A program made the position numbers and the translations under genes. The notes beneath the pieces were generated by a model. That model saw nothing but the letters and a program-made list of their open reading frames with translations. It made no database searches and was not told the origin of the DNA. Positions 16,822 to 25,892 of a DNA stretch of 64,000 nt are shown here, piece after piece; positions within the stretch are counted from its first letter, which is position 1, and the number at the start of each line of letters is the position of its first letter. This DNA comes from Actinomycetota bacterium (GTDB taxonomy: Bacteria > Actinomycetota > Geothermincolia > Geothermincolales > RBG-13-55-18): contig JACIXD010000013.1 in NCBI GenBank assembly GCA_014360645.1, positions 50,963-114,962 on the forward strand. The letters run 5' to 3'.

Positions 16822-19509
16822 TCAGCGAGCAGGACCTCCGGGGTCGGGCTCAGAATGTCCCATGTCCGGGGCTGACCCCATTATGCGGAGGTCCGAGAGG
16901 GGGTAGCTCATGCAGGGGTGGATGTATCCAAAACGCTCGTCCGCCCAGCGGCGCCGCACGCGGACGGGCGCGAACACCTCTCCCGATATCAGCCGCGTGC
17001 GGCAGTAGGTGCACTCGCCGGAACGGCACACCGCCTCCACCGCCAGCCCCGCCCTCTCCATGGCGTTCATCAGCGGCTCCCCCGCCCGGGCCCGGAAGGA
17101 GACGCCGCTCCTCTCCTCCACCACCTCGAACTCGGCGCGGGGGTCGAGTCCCGGCCACCCTTCCTCGGCGGTGACGTCGTCGGGGGGACCGTAGGCCTCC
17201 TTCTTCACCCGCAGCCTCGGCACGCGGAGGGCTTCCAGGGCCGCCTCGCAGAAGGGGTACATCTCCGCCGGGCCGCAGATATAGAAGGTCTTGCCCTCCA
17301 CGCCGTCCAGGACGCCGGAGATCATCTCCGCGTCGATGAATCCGCACAGCCCTCCCCAGTCCTCGCCGGGCTCGGAGATGATGAAGTCGATGTCGAGGTT
17401 GTCGTGCTCCGCCCCCAGCCGCGCCAGTTCCCCTCGGAAGATGATGTCCTCGGGGTCGCGGGAGCCGTAGAGGAGGTGGATACGCAGGGGGAGCCCTTTC
17501 TCCGCCGCCTCGCGCATCATGGACATGAAGGGGGTCACGCCGCTCCCACCTGCCAGGAACACGAGGTCCGAGCCATCGGTCAGGGGTTCATAGTAGAAAT
17601 TACCACATGGCCCCGTGGACTCCAGCACCTCCCCCACCGCCAGCTCGTCGAGCAGGAAGGGCGATACGAAACCGCCCGCCTTGCGACGCACCGTGATGTC
17701 GTAATAGGGCTTGCCGGGGGCCGAGCTGATGCTGTAGGGGCGCGAGGTCCTCACTCCCCCGACCTCCACGAAAAGGTTGATGTACTGCCCGGCCCGGAAC
17801 GGGGGCAGACCGCCTTCCACGGGGACCAGCCGCAGGGTCCTGGAGCTGGGGGTCTCCTCGATGACCTCCGACACGCGCAGGCGCAGCCTGCGGGGATGCA
17901 GCGCCGAGGCCTGCCTCTCCACCAGACGCGGCTCCATGGCGATCTCCGGGGCTTCCGCGGCCTGGTTCAGGCAGAAGCCCATGAGCTCCTCGACGGCGGC
18001 CGCCCCCATACCTCCCTTCTCCATGTCCTCGAGCACGTTCTCCGCCGCCGTGCGCCCGGAATCGATGCAGGGCTGGAAACCGCCCCCCACGCGCACCCAG
18101 GCGCCCGCGAAATAGAGGCCTTCCAGCGGCCCGCGGTTGGGCAGACGCAACACCGTGCCCTCGGCGGGGGAGTTCTCATACCCGTACACCGCACCCTCCA
18201 CGTTGCCGGTATAGCGCAGGTGAGTGAGGGGGGTGGCGACCTCGACCACCTCTATGTGGTCCCTGATGCCGGGGGCCACGCGCTCCGCGAGGTCGAGGAG
18301 GCGCGAGGCCAGGGCGTTCTTGGCCTCCACGTGGCCCTCCGGGGAGAGGGTCAGCCAGGTGTCCCCGTAACCCACGGCGGTGAGGGTCACCACGCCGGTT
18401 CCCGGGGGCGAGAATTCGGGATCCACGATGTTGTAGGGCGCCACCGCGAGGCCCTTGGGCTGGTATACCGCGGCGCCTCGAGCCGCCCGGTAATGCGACT
18501 CGAAGTCGTAGTCGAGGTTGAACATGATCTCGTGGTTCTCCAGGCCGAGGTCGCGCACCGGACAGTCCAGCCCCAGGAAGACGGTGAAGAGGGAGGTGCC
18601 TATCCTCCCCCATCCCAGGCGCTTGAGGTACCAGGAGGGTATGGCGTCGCGCCCCACCAGGTCCAGGCAGGTGGAGATGGGGTTGGCGTTGCTCACCACG
18701 TAGGAGGTGGCGATCTCCGTGCCGTCATCGGCCACCACCCCAGTGACCTTTCCCCCCGAGGTGAGGATGCGTGACGCCCCGTTGTTCAGCCACACCTCGC
18801 CGCCGCGCTCCAGGATGGACTCCACGAAGGCCTGGGAGAGGGCCTGGCTCTTCCCCTTGACGTGCACGGGGCCGTATCTCAGGTAAGTGGCGTTGGCGAT
18901 GGCGAAGAGGAGGAAGGAAAGCCGGGAGGGCGGCAGCCCGTAATACCCCCACAGCTGGGCGATGACCGCGCGGGCCCGTTCGTCCTTCACCTCGGCGTTG
19001 AGGACGTCGGCGAGGCTGGCGCCCGCGTAGGTCATGAGGTTGGCGAAGGCGGCGGGGTTCTCGGCCATGGCCTGGGGGGAGAAGGCGGACACCTCGTCCA
19101 GCATGGCGAACATGAGGGAGGTGAATTTCCTGATCCCCTCCGCCTCGGCGGGGAAGTTCTCGCACAGCACCTCGTCGTAGGCCTCGCGCTCGGCGGGCAT
19201 CACCAGGTCGAGGTCGGGGTAGGCGCTGCGGTAGAAGTCGGGGATGTCCAGGAACTCCACCTTCTGGGCCACGCCGATCTTTTCCAGGGAATACCACAGG
19301 GGTCCCCTGCGGCCCGCGTGCCCCAGGCCGGAGAGCTCGTGCAGCGAGATCTCGAACTCGAAGCGTCCCCTGCAGAAGGTGGACGCGTAGCCGCCCGGCA
19401 CGCAATGACGCTCCAGCACCAGCACCCTGCGCCCCGCCGCCGCCAGGTTCGCCGCCGCGGAAAGCCCGCCCAGCCCAGCGCCCACCACCACGACATCGTA
19501 ATCTCCCAT
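16822..19509 (-). CDS. Three-part fusion: phytoene-desaturase-like flavoprotein + ferredoxin-NAD(P) reductase + 2Fe-2S ferredoxin
   Basis: An 895-residue fusion. Residues 1-510 are a CrtI/amine-oxidase-like FAD protein: dinucleotide fold YDVVVVGAGLGGLSAAANL, LVLERH, and a C-terminal FAD motif GLYFAGAWVRVGGGFQPCI. Residues about 555-790 are an FNR-type reductase: RPYSISSAP for FAD, GGSGVTPFMSM and FYICGPAEMYPF for NAD(P)H. Residues about 800-875 are a plant-type 2Fe-2S domain, CRSGECTYC plus a distal Cys in HPCMSYP. Electron flow NAD(P)H to flavin to 2Fe-2S to the first flavin domain, or the reverse, is inferred. ATG 19509 follows GGGAGGGGATCCGAG. The last 15 residues are low-complexity. It lies between the CoA operons and the hydratase, suggesting a saturation/desaturation step in the same catabolism. 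Confidence 0.82.
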   Translation of the reverse strand: MGDYDVVVVGAGLGGLSAAANLAAAGRRVLVLERHCVPGGYASTFCRGRFEFEISLHELSGLGHAGRRGPLWYSLEKIGVAQKVEFLDIPDFYRSAYPDLDLVMPAEREAYDEVLCENFPAEAEGIRKFTSLMFAMLDEVSAFSPQAMAENPAAFANLMTYAGASLADVLNAEVKDERARAVIAQLWGYYGLPPSRLSFLLFAIANATYLRYGPVHVKGKSQALSQAFVESILERGGEVWLNNGASRILTSGGKVTGVVADDGTEIATSYVVSNANPISTCLDLVGRDAIPSWYLKRLGWGRIGTSLFTVFLGLDCPVRDLGLENHEIMFNLDYDFESHYRAARGAAVYQPKGLAVAPYNIVDPEFSPPGTGVVTLTAVGYGDTWLTLSPEGHVEAKNALASRLLDLAERVAPGIRDHIEVVEVATPLTHLRYTGNVEGAVYGYENSPAEGTVLRLPNRGPLEGLYFAGAWVRVGGGFQPCIDSGRTAAENVLEDMEKGGMGAAAVEELMGFCLNQAAEAPEIAMEPRLVERQASALHPRRLRLRVSEVIEETPSSRTLRLVPVEGGLPPFRAGQYINLFVEVGGVRTSRPYSISSAPGKPYYDITVRRKAGGFVSPFLLDELAVGEVLESTGPCGNFYYEPLTDGSDLVFLAGGSGVTPFMSMMREAAEKGLPLRIHLLYGSRDPEDIIFRGELARLGAEHDNLDIDFIISEPGEDWGGLCGFIDAEMISGVLDGVEGKTFYICGPAEMYPFCEAALEALRVPRLRVKKEAYGPPDDVTAEEGWPGLDPRAEFEVVEERSGVSFRARAGEPLMNAMERAGLAVEAVCRSGECTYCRTRLISGEVFAPVRVRRRWADERFGYIHPCMSYPLSDLRIMGSAPDMGHSEPDPGGPAR

Positions 19510-19979
19510 CTCGGATCCCCTCCCGCGCCTTCTCTTGCCACGCCTACCGGGTCTCGCCGCCGGCACTACACCTGGAAACGGCGCTCCAGGTCCTTATCCG
19601 GCGGGCATCCCCCTTGACGCCCGCATCATGCAAGGCCGTGACCGCAACCGCATCTACCTGTCGTCGCTATATAGGCTACCCCATGTCGGAAGGGATAAAC
19701 CTCTTCGGGGCAACGCCTCAACCGCTCGAGATCGCCCCCCGCCCGGCGCAGCGCTGTAAAGCATGATAAGGCATCCGACCATCGGTCTCAGGCCGTCGAG
19801 AGGCGGGCAACCACCGGTTCGGCACGGGCAGGTCCGCGGGCGCCTTTCCGCCAACGGAGAGAGACCTGCTCGCAGGCCCACGGGCCTTCGCCTCCGCGGC
19901 GGCCGTTCCGGGGAGTGCCCGGACGACCGCGGCCTCCCTCTCCCTTGATCCCGGCCGGGAGAACGGGAATCCGGGTCGA
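19510..19979 (-). other. Gene-free 470-bp stretch upstream of the fusion gene
   Basis: No supported gene. A TATATA near 19666-19671 on the minus strand could be a -10 for the fusion gene, but no convincing -35 accompanies it. Confidence 0.4.
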
Positions 19980-20802
19980 TCACTCCTTCCCGATGTCCCT
20001 CTTCTGGCTCTCGGGTGGGGCTCCCGCAAGCATCATGCCCGCCATGTACAGGCTCTCGATGAGCAGCACCTGGTTGCGGTCCTCAAGGCGCAGGGTGTCG
20101 CGCAGGCTGCATGAATTGAGGCCGATGCTGATGGCGTCCTTGGTCATGCGCAGGGCGAGGGGAGGCTTCTCGGCCATCCTGCGCGCCATCTCCATAGCCC
20201 GCTCCAGCAGCTCCCCGGAGGAGTAGAGATGGTTGACGAGCCCGATGCGGTAGGCCTCCTCGGCCTCGATGACCCTGCCGGTGAGTAGCATCTCCGCCGC
20301 CATCCCCCAGCCCACGATGCGCCAGAGGAAATAACTGGAACCCATGTCCGCCCCTCCCGTGCCGATGTTGATATAGGAGGCGCAGAACTTGGCCTGGGGG
20401 GGACGCGATGCGCACGTCGGCGGCCATGGCGAAGCTCAGGCCCGCCCCCATGGCCGCCCCGTTCACCGCCGCGATCACCGGCTGGGGACAGGCGCGCATC
20501 TTCTCCACGATGCTCGAGAATCGGAGCTGCCCGCGCTGGATGGAGTCCCCGCTGATCCCCTCCGCGGCGAACCCTCCCTGCAGGTCGGAGGCCTCCTTGA
20601 GGTCCAGTCCGGAGCAGAAGCCGCGCTCTCCCGCCCCGGTCATCACTATCACCCGGCAGTCCTGCCTGCCCTGCATATCCTCCCAGAAGGAGTTCAGCTC
20701 CTCTAGCATCGCCGCGTTCACGGCGTTGAGGCGCTCGGGGCGGTTCAAGGTCAACAGCCCGATGGCCTCCTCGAGGTCGAACTTCAGGGTCTGGTAGGTC
20801 AT
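19980..20802 (-). pseudogene. Enoyl-CoA hydratase/isomerase split by one frameshift
   Basis: The N-terminal part (20802 to about 20400) reads LLTLNRPERLNAVNAAML, GFCSGLDLKEASDL, PVIAAVNGAAMGAGLSFAMAADVRIAS, a textbook crotonase with its two oxyanion-hole segments. At a run of seven G (20396-20402; C7 in the coding strand) the frame breaks. The other frame continues with GADMGSSYFLWRIVGW, LTGRVIEAEEAYRIGLV and PLALRMTKDAISIGL to a stop at 19980. With six C instead of seven the whole 260-residue protein is restored (AS-P-QAKFCASYINIG). So it is either a one-base sequencing/assembly error, a recent mutation or slippage-based switching. ATG 20802 follows GAGGGAGGGAGAG. Confidence 0.85.
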
Positions 20803-20902
20803 GTGCTCTCTCCCTCCCTCGCTGTAGTGACCGCCGCTCTCGGCACCGGGAAACGCCGCCGCGACCCCCCGTCACCGGCCATGGCCGCTTCCCCGCGAGA
20901 GC

Positions 20903-21433
20903 TCACAGCTTGATGTCGATGTCGCCGCTCACCTTTCCGATGGTGATCTTAACCGCCCCGTCCGCGGGCTCCACGATCACCGCCGTGAGCTTGCCCTGCG
21001 CGTCCTGGAATATCCAGGTGGTCTCGGCGTCTCCTCCCGACACCGGTTCCCCCAGTTTCCCCCTGTACCAGTCCACCACCTTGCCGATCTTGTCCCTGGT
21101 GGTGAACTCGGCCCCCGTCACCTCGAGCTCCTTTTCGCCCGAGGTGGTCCTGCCGCTCACCCCGCTGCCGGGCACGTAGGCGGCCTTGGGGTAGATGGGC
21201 GCCCCAAGGGACTCCTCGCTGGGAACCTCCTCCTGGACCTCGATGGTGGACTGGCCTTCCTCCCCCTCCAGGGTTATCTTCCCGCTTTCCCCCTCGCCGC
21301 CCTGCTCGACCTCTATCTTGCGCTCGCCCCCCTCCGCGGGGGTTTCCTGCCCGCCCCCGCCGCCGCAGCCCGCGACAAGCACGAGCGCGCACAGGAGGGC
21401 CGCGAGTACCGCCGCTGCCGTTTTCCCGCTCAT
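20903..21433 (-). CDS. Putative lipoprotein
   Basis: A 176-residue secreted protein. The first 23 residues are a lipoprotein signal with lipobox LVAGC, followed by a Gly/Glu-rich linker (residues 24-75). The C-terminal 100 residues (PIYPKAAYVPGSGVSG ... KVVDWYRGKLGEPV ... TAVIVEP) look like a small globular domain. The pattern of a 'pIYPgA...' start and 'vvdWYrgkL' is seen in several actinobacterial and deltaproteobacterial lipoproteins of unknown function. ATG 21433 follows AAGGAGACGGG. It is divergent from the sensor kinase 292 bases away; no partner is evident. Confidence 0.75.
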   Translation of the reverse strand: MSGKTAAAVLAALLCALVLVAGCGGGGGQETPAEGGERKIEVEQGGEGESGKITLEGEEGQSTIEVQEEVPSEESLGAPIYPKAAYVPGSGVSGRTTSGEKELEVTGAEFTTRDKIGKVVDWYRGKLGEPVSGGDAETTWIFQDAQGKLTAVIVEPADGAVKITIGKVSGDIDIKL

Positions 21434-21725
21434 CCCGTCTCCTTAACTCCTGCCCGGAGAACGCCGGGTCGCCGCCCTTTCCCGTCAGGAAGAAGTATAA
21501 CCCACGCCGGTTCCCCGCCGCACCGGGGGCGGAGGGTCGAGGGTGAGCGGATGGCGCGGACGTCCGGAAAAGGCGCGCCGCGGATGGCCTCCTGCGCGGA
21601 TAACGGTTAGAATATCAATGCGTAGCGGAGACTCCGCATCGGCGGCGAAAGGCGCGCCCGACAGCCGGAGACTTTCCTTCTAGCGCTTTGCGCCACCGGC
21701 AGGCGCTCAAGGTGGGACGAGCGAT

Positions 21726-23876
21726 ATGGTAAAGTTCATCTTCACCGTCTTCGAGGCCTTGGTGATACTCACCCTGGCGTGGCTGGTCTTAAAGTCCCAC
21801 CCCGAGCGCTTCCTCAACCGCTCCTTCTCCCTCTTTCTCCTCTTCCTCGCACTATGGGTGCTGTGCGGGTTTCCCCAATACCTGGTCGGCGACCCCGGCG
21901 ACCATTACCTCACCCTGGTGTTCCGCGCGGCCCACTGCACCGCGAGCCTGGCCACCGGTACCTTCTTCCTCTTCGGCCTGTCCTTCCTCCGCGGCCGGCG
22001 GCCGGATGCGGGGTGGCGCTGGGGAACCTCCGCCGCCATGCTGTTCATGGCCTTCGTCAGCCTGACCGACCAGGTCATCGCCGGGGTCAGCCCGGTGCCG
22101 TCCGGTTTCCGCGTGGAAAGCGGGCCTCTCTACGGCCTCTTCGTAGCCTACATGGTGCTATTGGGTTTCGGGGGCCTGTACGCCGTCTCCCTGAAGCGCT
22201 CCAGGTCGCGCAGCACCGACCGCGCCCGGGCCACCTATATCCTGCTCGGCTTCGGCCTTTTCCTGGCTCTGGCGATGCTTCTGGTGGTGGTGCTGCCGGA
22301 GATCCTGGGGAGGGACGTGACCTCGGATTACATATTCTTCCTGGTGGTGGTGCCCATCGCGTTTACCGCCTACGCCATCCTCCGCCACCGCCTCCTGGAC
22401 GTGCGCCTGGCCATACGGCGCAGCTTCGCCTATCTCTTGACCCTGCTGCTCTTCGGGGCCCCGCTCCTGGTCCTCTACCTCGCCTTCCGCTACACCTTAA
22501 GCTCCTACCCCGACCTGGAGATGGCGGTGTCGGTGATCATGCTCGCCCTTGCCGTGGCCTTCGCCCCCGCCGCCCTGCGCCTCTCGAACCGCCTGGCGGC
22601 GAGGATCCTCTTCACCGGCCTCTACGACGAGGTGGAGCTGCTGCACGAGGTCTCGGCGGTGTTCACCTCCACCGCCAACATCAGGGAGGGCCTGGCCTCC
22701 GCCACCGGGCTGGCGTGTTCGCGCCTCGGGCTCTCCCAGCTCCTGGTGGCCATACCCGACGAATCCACGCGCGGCAGGGGAAACTGGGTCATGGGCTCGC
22801 TGCACGCGGAGGGCGCCATCCGCGGATACCACGACATGGAGGTGGAGGACTCGGCGCTCTTCCACCTCTGGGAGACGGTGCTGGTAGAGGACGAAGGCCC
22901 CCGGGGGATGGGCAGCGAAGCCGTCGTCCGCGCGCGGATGGAGATGCGGGCGCGGGGGCTCGCGGCCTGTATCCCCCTGAAAGGGCCGGCGGGGAAGATG
23001 GGGGTGCTCCTGGCGGGAGAGAAGGTCAACCGCCTGGCCCTGGACCCCGTGGACCTCGACTTCCTCTCCCAGTTCGCGGAGAGGGCGGGCATCTTCGTCG
23101 AGAACTACTTGCTCTCCTCCTACCTGCTGTCGCAGTTCGAGGAGCTCTCGGAGGCCCGCAAGAGGCTCGAGGAATCCGACAACTTCAAGACGGAGATCAT
23201 CACCGTGACCTCCCACGAGCTCCGCACCCCCCTTACGGTGCTCAACGGCTACACCCTCATGCTCCATGACCATTACCACCGCTTCGACGAGGAGGAGCGC
23301 AGGCGCTACCTGGAATACATCGCCTCCTCCTGCGAACGCCTGAACGCCGTCCTGGACCAGTTCCTCACCGTTTCCTATTTCCAGCGCGGCACCGCCCGGG
23401 CGTCCGCCAAGCCCACCGACCTGGAGTCCCTTTTCGAGGAGCTGAAATCGGCCTTCGTCCCGGAGCAGAGCAGGCGTATCGAGAGCGAGGTGCGGCCCTC
23501 CCACCTCACGGTGCTCACCGACCGCTCCTACCTCCTTCTCATGCTCAACAACCTGGTGGAGAACGCCATGCGCTTCAGTCCCGAGGAGAAGCCGGTGGTG
23601 GTGCGGGCTGAGGAGGCGGAGGGGGTGGTGCGGATATCGGTGCGCGATTACGGGCGCGGGCTGGACACCGGCGACGTGCAGTACATCTTCCAGCCCTTTA
23701 CCCGCCTGGAGGAGACGGACAAGCACCGCATCGGCACCGGCCTAGGCCTGTACATCGTGCGCCTGGTGGCCGACCTCCTGGGCATCGAGGTGGACGTCGA
23801 ATCGGAGCCGGAGAGCGGCACCACCTTCCACCTCCGTCTGCCCGGGGCGGCCCGCTCCCGCACGCAGCCGCGCTAA
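21726..23876 (+). CDS. Membrane sensor histidine kinase (7TM-GAF-HisKA-HATPase)
   Basis: A 716-residue kinase. Residues 1-280 hold seven or eight membrane helices including RARATYILLGFGLFLALAM and AYAILRHRLLDVRLAIRRSF, typical of N-terminal 7TM histidine kinases. Residues about 290-460 look like a GAF sensor. A short coiled coil leads to the H-box SHELRTPL with phospho-acceptor His497. The ATPase shows NNLVENAMRFS (N box), DYGRGLD (G1), FTRLEE (F) and GTGLGLYIV (G2). All catalytic elements are present. No response regulator is adjacent. It converges on the histidine decarboxylase gene (four-base overlap of the stop codons). A degenerate paralogue is at 25893-27695. Confidence 0.9.
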   Translation: MVKFIFTVFEALVILTLAWLVLKSHPERFLNRSFSLFLLFLALWVLCGFPQYLVGDPGDHYLTLVFRAAHCTASLATGTFFLFGLSFLRGRRPDAGWRWGTSAAMLFMAFVSLTDQVIAGVSPVPSGFRVESGPLYGLFVAYMVLLGFGGLYAVSLKRSRSRSTDRARATYILLGFGLFLALAMLLVVVLPEILGRDVTSDYIFFLVVVPIAFTAYAILRHRLLDVRLAIRRSFAYLLTLLLFGAPLLVLYLAFRYTLSSYPDLEMAVSVIMLALAVAFAPAALRLSNRLAARILFTGLYDEVELLHEVSAVFTSTANIREGLASATGLACSRLGLSQLLVAIPDESTRGRGNWVMGSLHAEGAIRGYHDMEVEDSALFHLWETVLVEDEGPRGMGSEAVVRARMEMRARGLAACIPLKGPAGKMGVLLAGEKVNRLALDPVDLDFLSQFAERAGIFVENYLLSSYLLSQFEELSEARKRLEESDNFKTEIITVTSHELRTPLTVLNGYTLMLHDHYHRFDEEERRRYLEYIASSCERLNAVLDQFLTVSYFQRGTARASAKPTDLESLFEELKSAFVPEQSRRIESEVRPSHLTVLTDRSYLLLMLNNLVENAMRFSPEEKPVVVRAEEAEGVVRISVRDYGRGLDTGDVQYIFQPFTRLEETDKHRIGTGLGLYIVRLVADLLGIEVDVESEPESGTTFHLRLPGAARSRTQPR

Positions 23877-24862
23877 CAGACCGACTGCGGCGCCGCAAGC
23901 AGCTCCATCCACCCCCTGTCGTGCTGGCAGGAGGGGTCCCGTCCATAGTCATGCAGAAAGTGCCTCCTCTTCAGCCCGTACCATTCCTGGAGGCTGAGCC
24001 GGGTAAGGTCCGGGTGGTATCCCTTCCTCGCCAGCTGGAAATAGGGCGCGGCCACCAGGGCGCAGCCTATATGGCCTTCCGGCACCTCCCGCAAGACCGC
24101 GTCGGCTACAATCTCCCGATACGTTACGTCGTGGTTGGCGCCGATCCTCAGCACGCTCCTCACCATGTTGAGGATGATGCCCGTGCGCGCTCGCTCCCAC
24201 CCCTCGCGGAGTACGCCCTTCCCGCATCTTCCGACGTCCTCCATGAGCAGGCAGGCGTGGCGGTCCCTCTCCTCGGGTATGCCCACGGCCACGGCGGCAT
24301 ACAGCACCTCCCTGCCCTCATAGGAGCGGTACTTGCCGGCGCAGGGGACGTGGCTGCCCGGCAGGAGGGGAAAATGCCGCCGTCCGCGGGTGCCGAAGAG
24401 CATGCGCGTCGCCTGCCGCAACACGGCGCCGTGGACGAGGGTGGTTCCCGCGAACTCCGCGGCCTCCGCCCCCTCGAGCAGGGGCGGTCTCGCGACCCCG
24501 TCACGAGCTACGTCATAGCCCCAGATCAGCCCCCGGGGGCCGCAGAAGGAGGACACGGTTATCATGTTGATCTGCCCGATGTAGGTGTCCTCCACCTCCG
24601 CCTCGTCGTAGGCCACGATGGCGTCGAGCAGCTCCGAGCCCGCTTGCGAGAAGGTCTTCCTGGTGATGCCGATCCCCATCACCAGCCCGATGCAGTACCC
24701 CCCTCGACCGGGGAAGCCCACGCAGTAATCGTCCTCCATGCCCACCGCGGACGCCAGGATCTCCCGGGGATCGAACTCCCCGGCGGCGCGGGCTTCCCGT
24801 CTGCCCCTCCCGCCGACGTCCAGAAAGGCGCCGGGGGTCTCGGGCGCCAGCAAGGTCTCCAT
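23873..24862 (-). CDS. hdcA: Pyruvoyl-dependent histidine decarboxylase homologue
   Basis: A 329-residue proenzyme-like protein. The segment LDAIVAYDEAEVEDTYIGQINM, followed by TVSSFCG and GLIWGYDVAR, matches the Lactobacillus/Clostridium pyruvoyl histidine decarboxylase (DGIVSYDRAE...YIGQINM...ASSFSG...IGYDILR). The Ser104-Ser105 pair is the expected self-cleavage site that yields the beta chain and the pyruvoyl-capped alpha chain. GTRGRRHFPLLPGSH and GHIGCALVAAPYFQL also align. Length agrees with the family (about 310). The product would be histamine and CO2, though the substrate could differ because the Cys-rich C-terminus (DPSCQHDRGW...SVC) is unusual. ATG 24862 follows GGAGGATAGAA. No histidine/histamine antiporter is nearby. 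It follows a possible acetyltransferase gene by 66 bases. Confidence 0.78.
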   Translation of the reverse strand: METLLAPETPGAFLDVGGRGRREARAAGEFDPREILASAVGMEDDYCVGFPGRGGYCIGLVMGIGITRKTFSQAGSELLDAIVAYDEAEVEDTYIGQINMITVSSFCGPRGLIWGYDVARDGVARPPLLEGAEAAEFAGTTLVHGAVLRQATRMLFGTRGRRHFPLLPGSHVPCAGKYRSYEGREVLYAAVAVGIPEERDRHACLLMEDVGRCGKGVLREGWERARTGIILNMVRSVLRIGANHDVTYREIVADAVLREVPEGHIGCALVAAPYFQLARKGYHPDLTRLSLQEWYGLKRRHFLHDYGRDPSCQHDRGWMELLAAPQSVC

Positions 24863-24928
24863 TTCTATCCTCCATCGCTCACCACATGACTACAACGCCA
24901 CACCCATGCGCGCGCCCGGCCGCGCTGA

Positions 24929-25666
24929 TCATGCCGCCCTGCGCACCAGGCGGCTGGCCGACCTCACCAGCCTCTCCAGCGCCTGGCCGTTAACGTTCTG
25001 GGCGATCTTCAGGAGAGGTCTGATATCCGGGTTGTAGAGGAAGGCTATCCCCTCCACCTCGGCGACCACCTCCGAGAAACCGAGGTAGAGGGACAGCGGG
25101 GCGATCTTCGAGCTCCAGGAGGTCCAGCCAACCCCCTCCGTCGCCCCCGACCACACCGCCATCTCCAGGGCCGGGCGAACCAGGAACTGGATGGGGGCCA
25201 TGCCGCCCCTGAACTCGCGCAGGATGGCCACCTCGTCGAGGAAGAAGACCCTGCGGCCAGAGATACGCCCGCGCATCCCGCCGTCCAGCAGCTCCTTTAC
25301 CCCCGGCGACCGGAAGCCGTGGGCGGCGAGGGTGCGCTCCGCGGCCTCCTCCACCGGCACCACCGCCCCCCAGGCGAACCCCCCCACGGGCTGGTGCTCG
25401 TTTCCCCGCATGAGGGTGAGGCATGAGGGGGGCCTGAGCTCCCTCCTCATCTTCTCCATCACCGCCTCCGGCTCCCAGGCCTCGTTCCACGGGGGCTCCG
25501 AAAAGACGCGGGCATAGGCCATGGCGGTATCCCGCAGCACCCCGACCGGCACCTCGTCGGCCCCGGCATAGGAGCGGAAGCCCTCCGGGCTCCTCACCGG
25601 CGCCTCTCCCGGGGGGTAGAGGCGGAACGGGACCGACAGCGCCCTGAGCATGAAGTTGAACCTCAC
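24929..25666 (-). CDS. Hypothetical protein, possible GNAT-fold acetyltransferase
   Basis: A 245-residue soluble protein. AYARVFSEPPWNEAWEPEAV, then CLTLMRG...PVGGFAWGAVVP and FFLDEVAILREFRGG resemble the N-terminal, central and substrate strands of GNAT acetyltransferases, but the acetyl-CoA R/QxxGxG/A loop is not clear (REFRGGMAPIQ). The GTG at 25666 is chosen because AGGAGGTGCC precedes it; the frame extends to 25747 without a ribosome site. It is probably cotranscribed with the histidine decarboxylase downstream, so modification of an amine is conceivable but unproven. Confidence 0.6.
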   Translation of the reverse strand: MRFNFMLRALSVPFRLYPPGEAPVRSPEGFRSYAGADEVPVGVLRDTAMAYARVFSEPPWNEAWEPEAVMEKMRRELRPPSCLTLMRGNEHQPVGGFAWGAVVPVEEAAERTLAAHGFRSPGVKELLDGGMRGRISGRRVFFLDEVAILREFRGGMAPIQFLVRPALEMAVWSGATEGVGWTSWSSKIAPLSLYLGFSEVVAEVEGIAFLYNPDIRPLLKIAQNVNGQALERLVRSASRLVRRAA

Positions 25667-25892
25667 GGCACCTCCTCTCCTTCTCGCTTCCCGTAAGCGG
25701 CACCGGGCACGCTCGGCCCGCAGCGCGAGGCCCAGCACCTTTTCCACTGCTTAGTGATTCATGCCCGACACCGCGGATTCCTTCATCAGGAGGCGGGTCG
25801 CTTATGCTACGACCTCGCCTTACGCCGTGCCAGCGTAATGCCGCCGGCGCAGAGCCGGGACGAGGAAAAGACGGTCATGGTTTCGCGCGGAG

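Noticed and set aside
19980..20345. Separate small gene for the C-terminal half of the hydratase
   Set aside because: It is the continuation of the same crotonase after a single-base shift; no ribosome site precedes the ATG at 20345.
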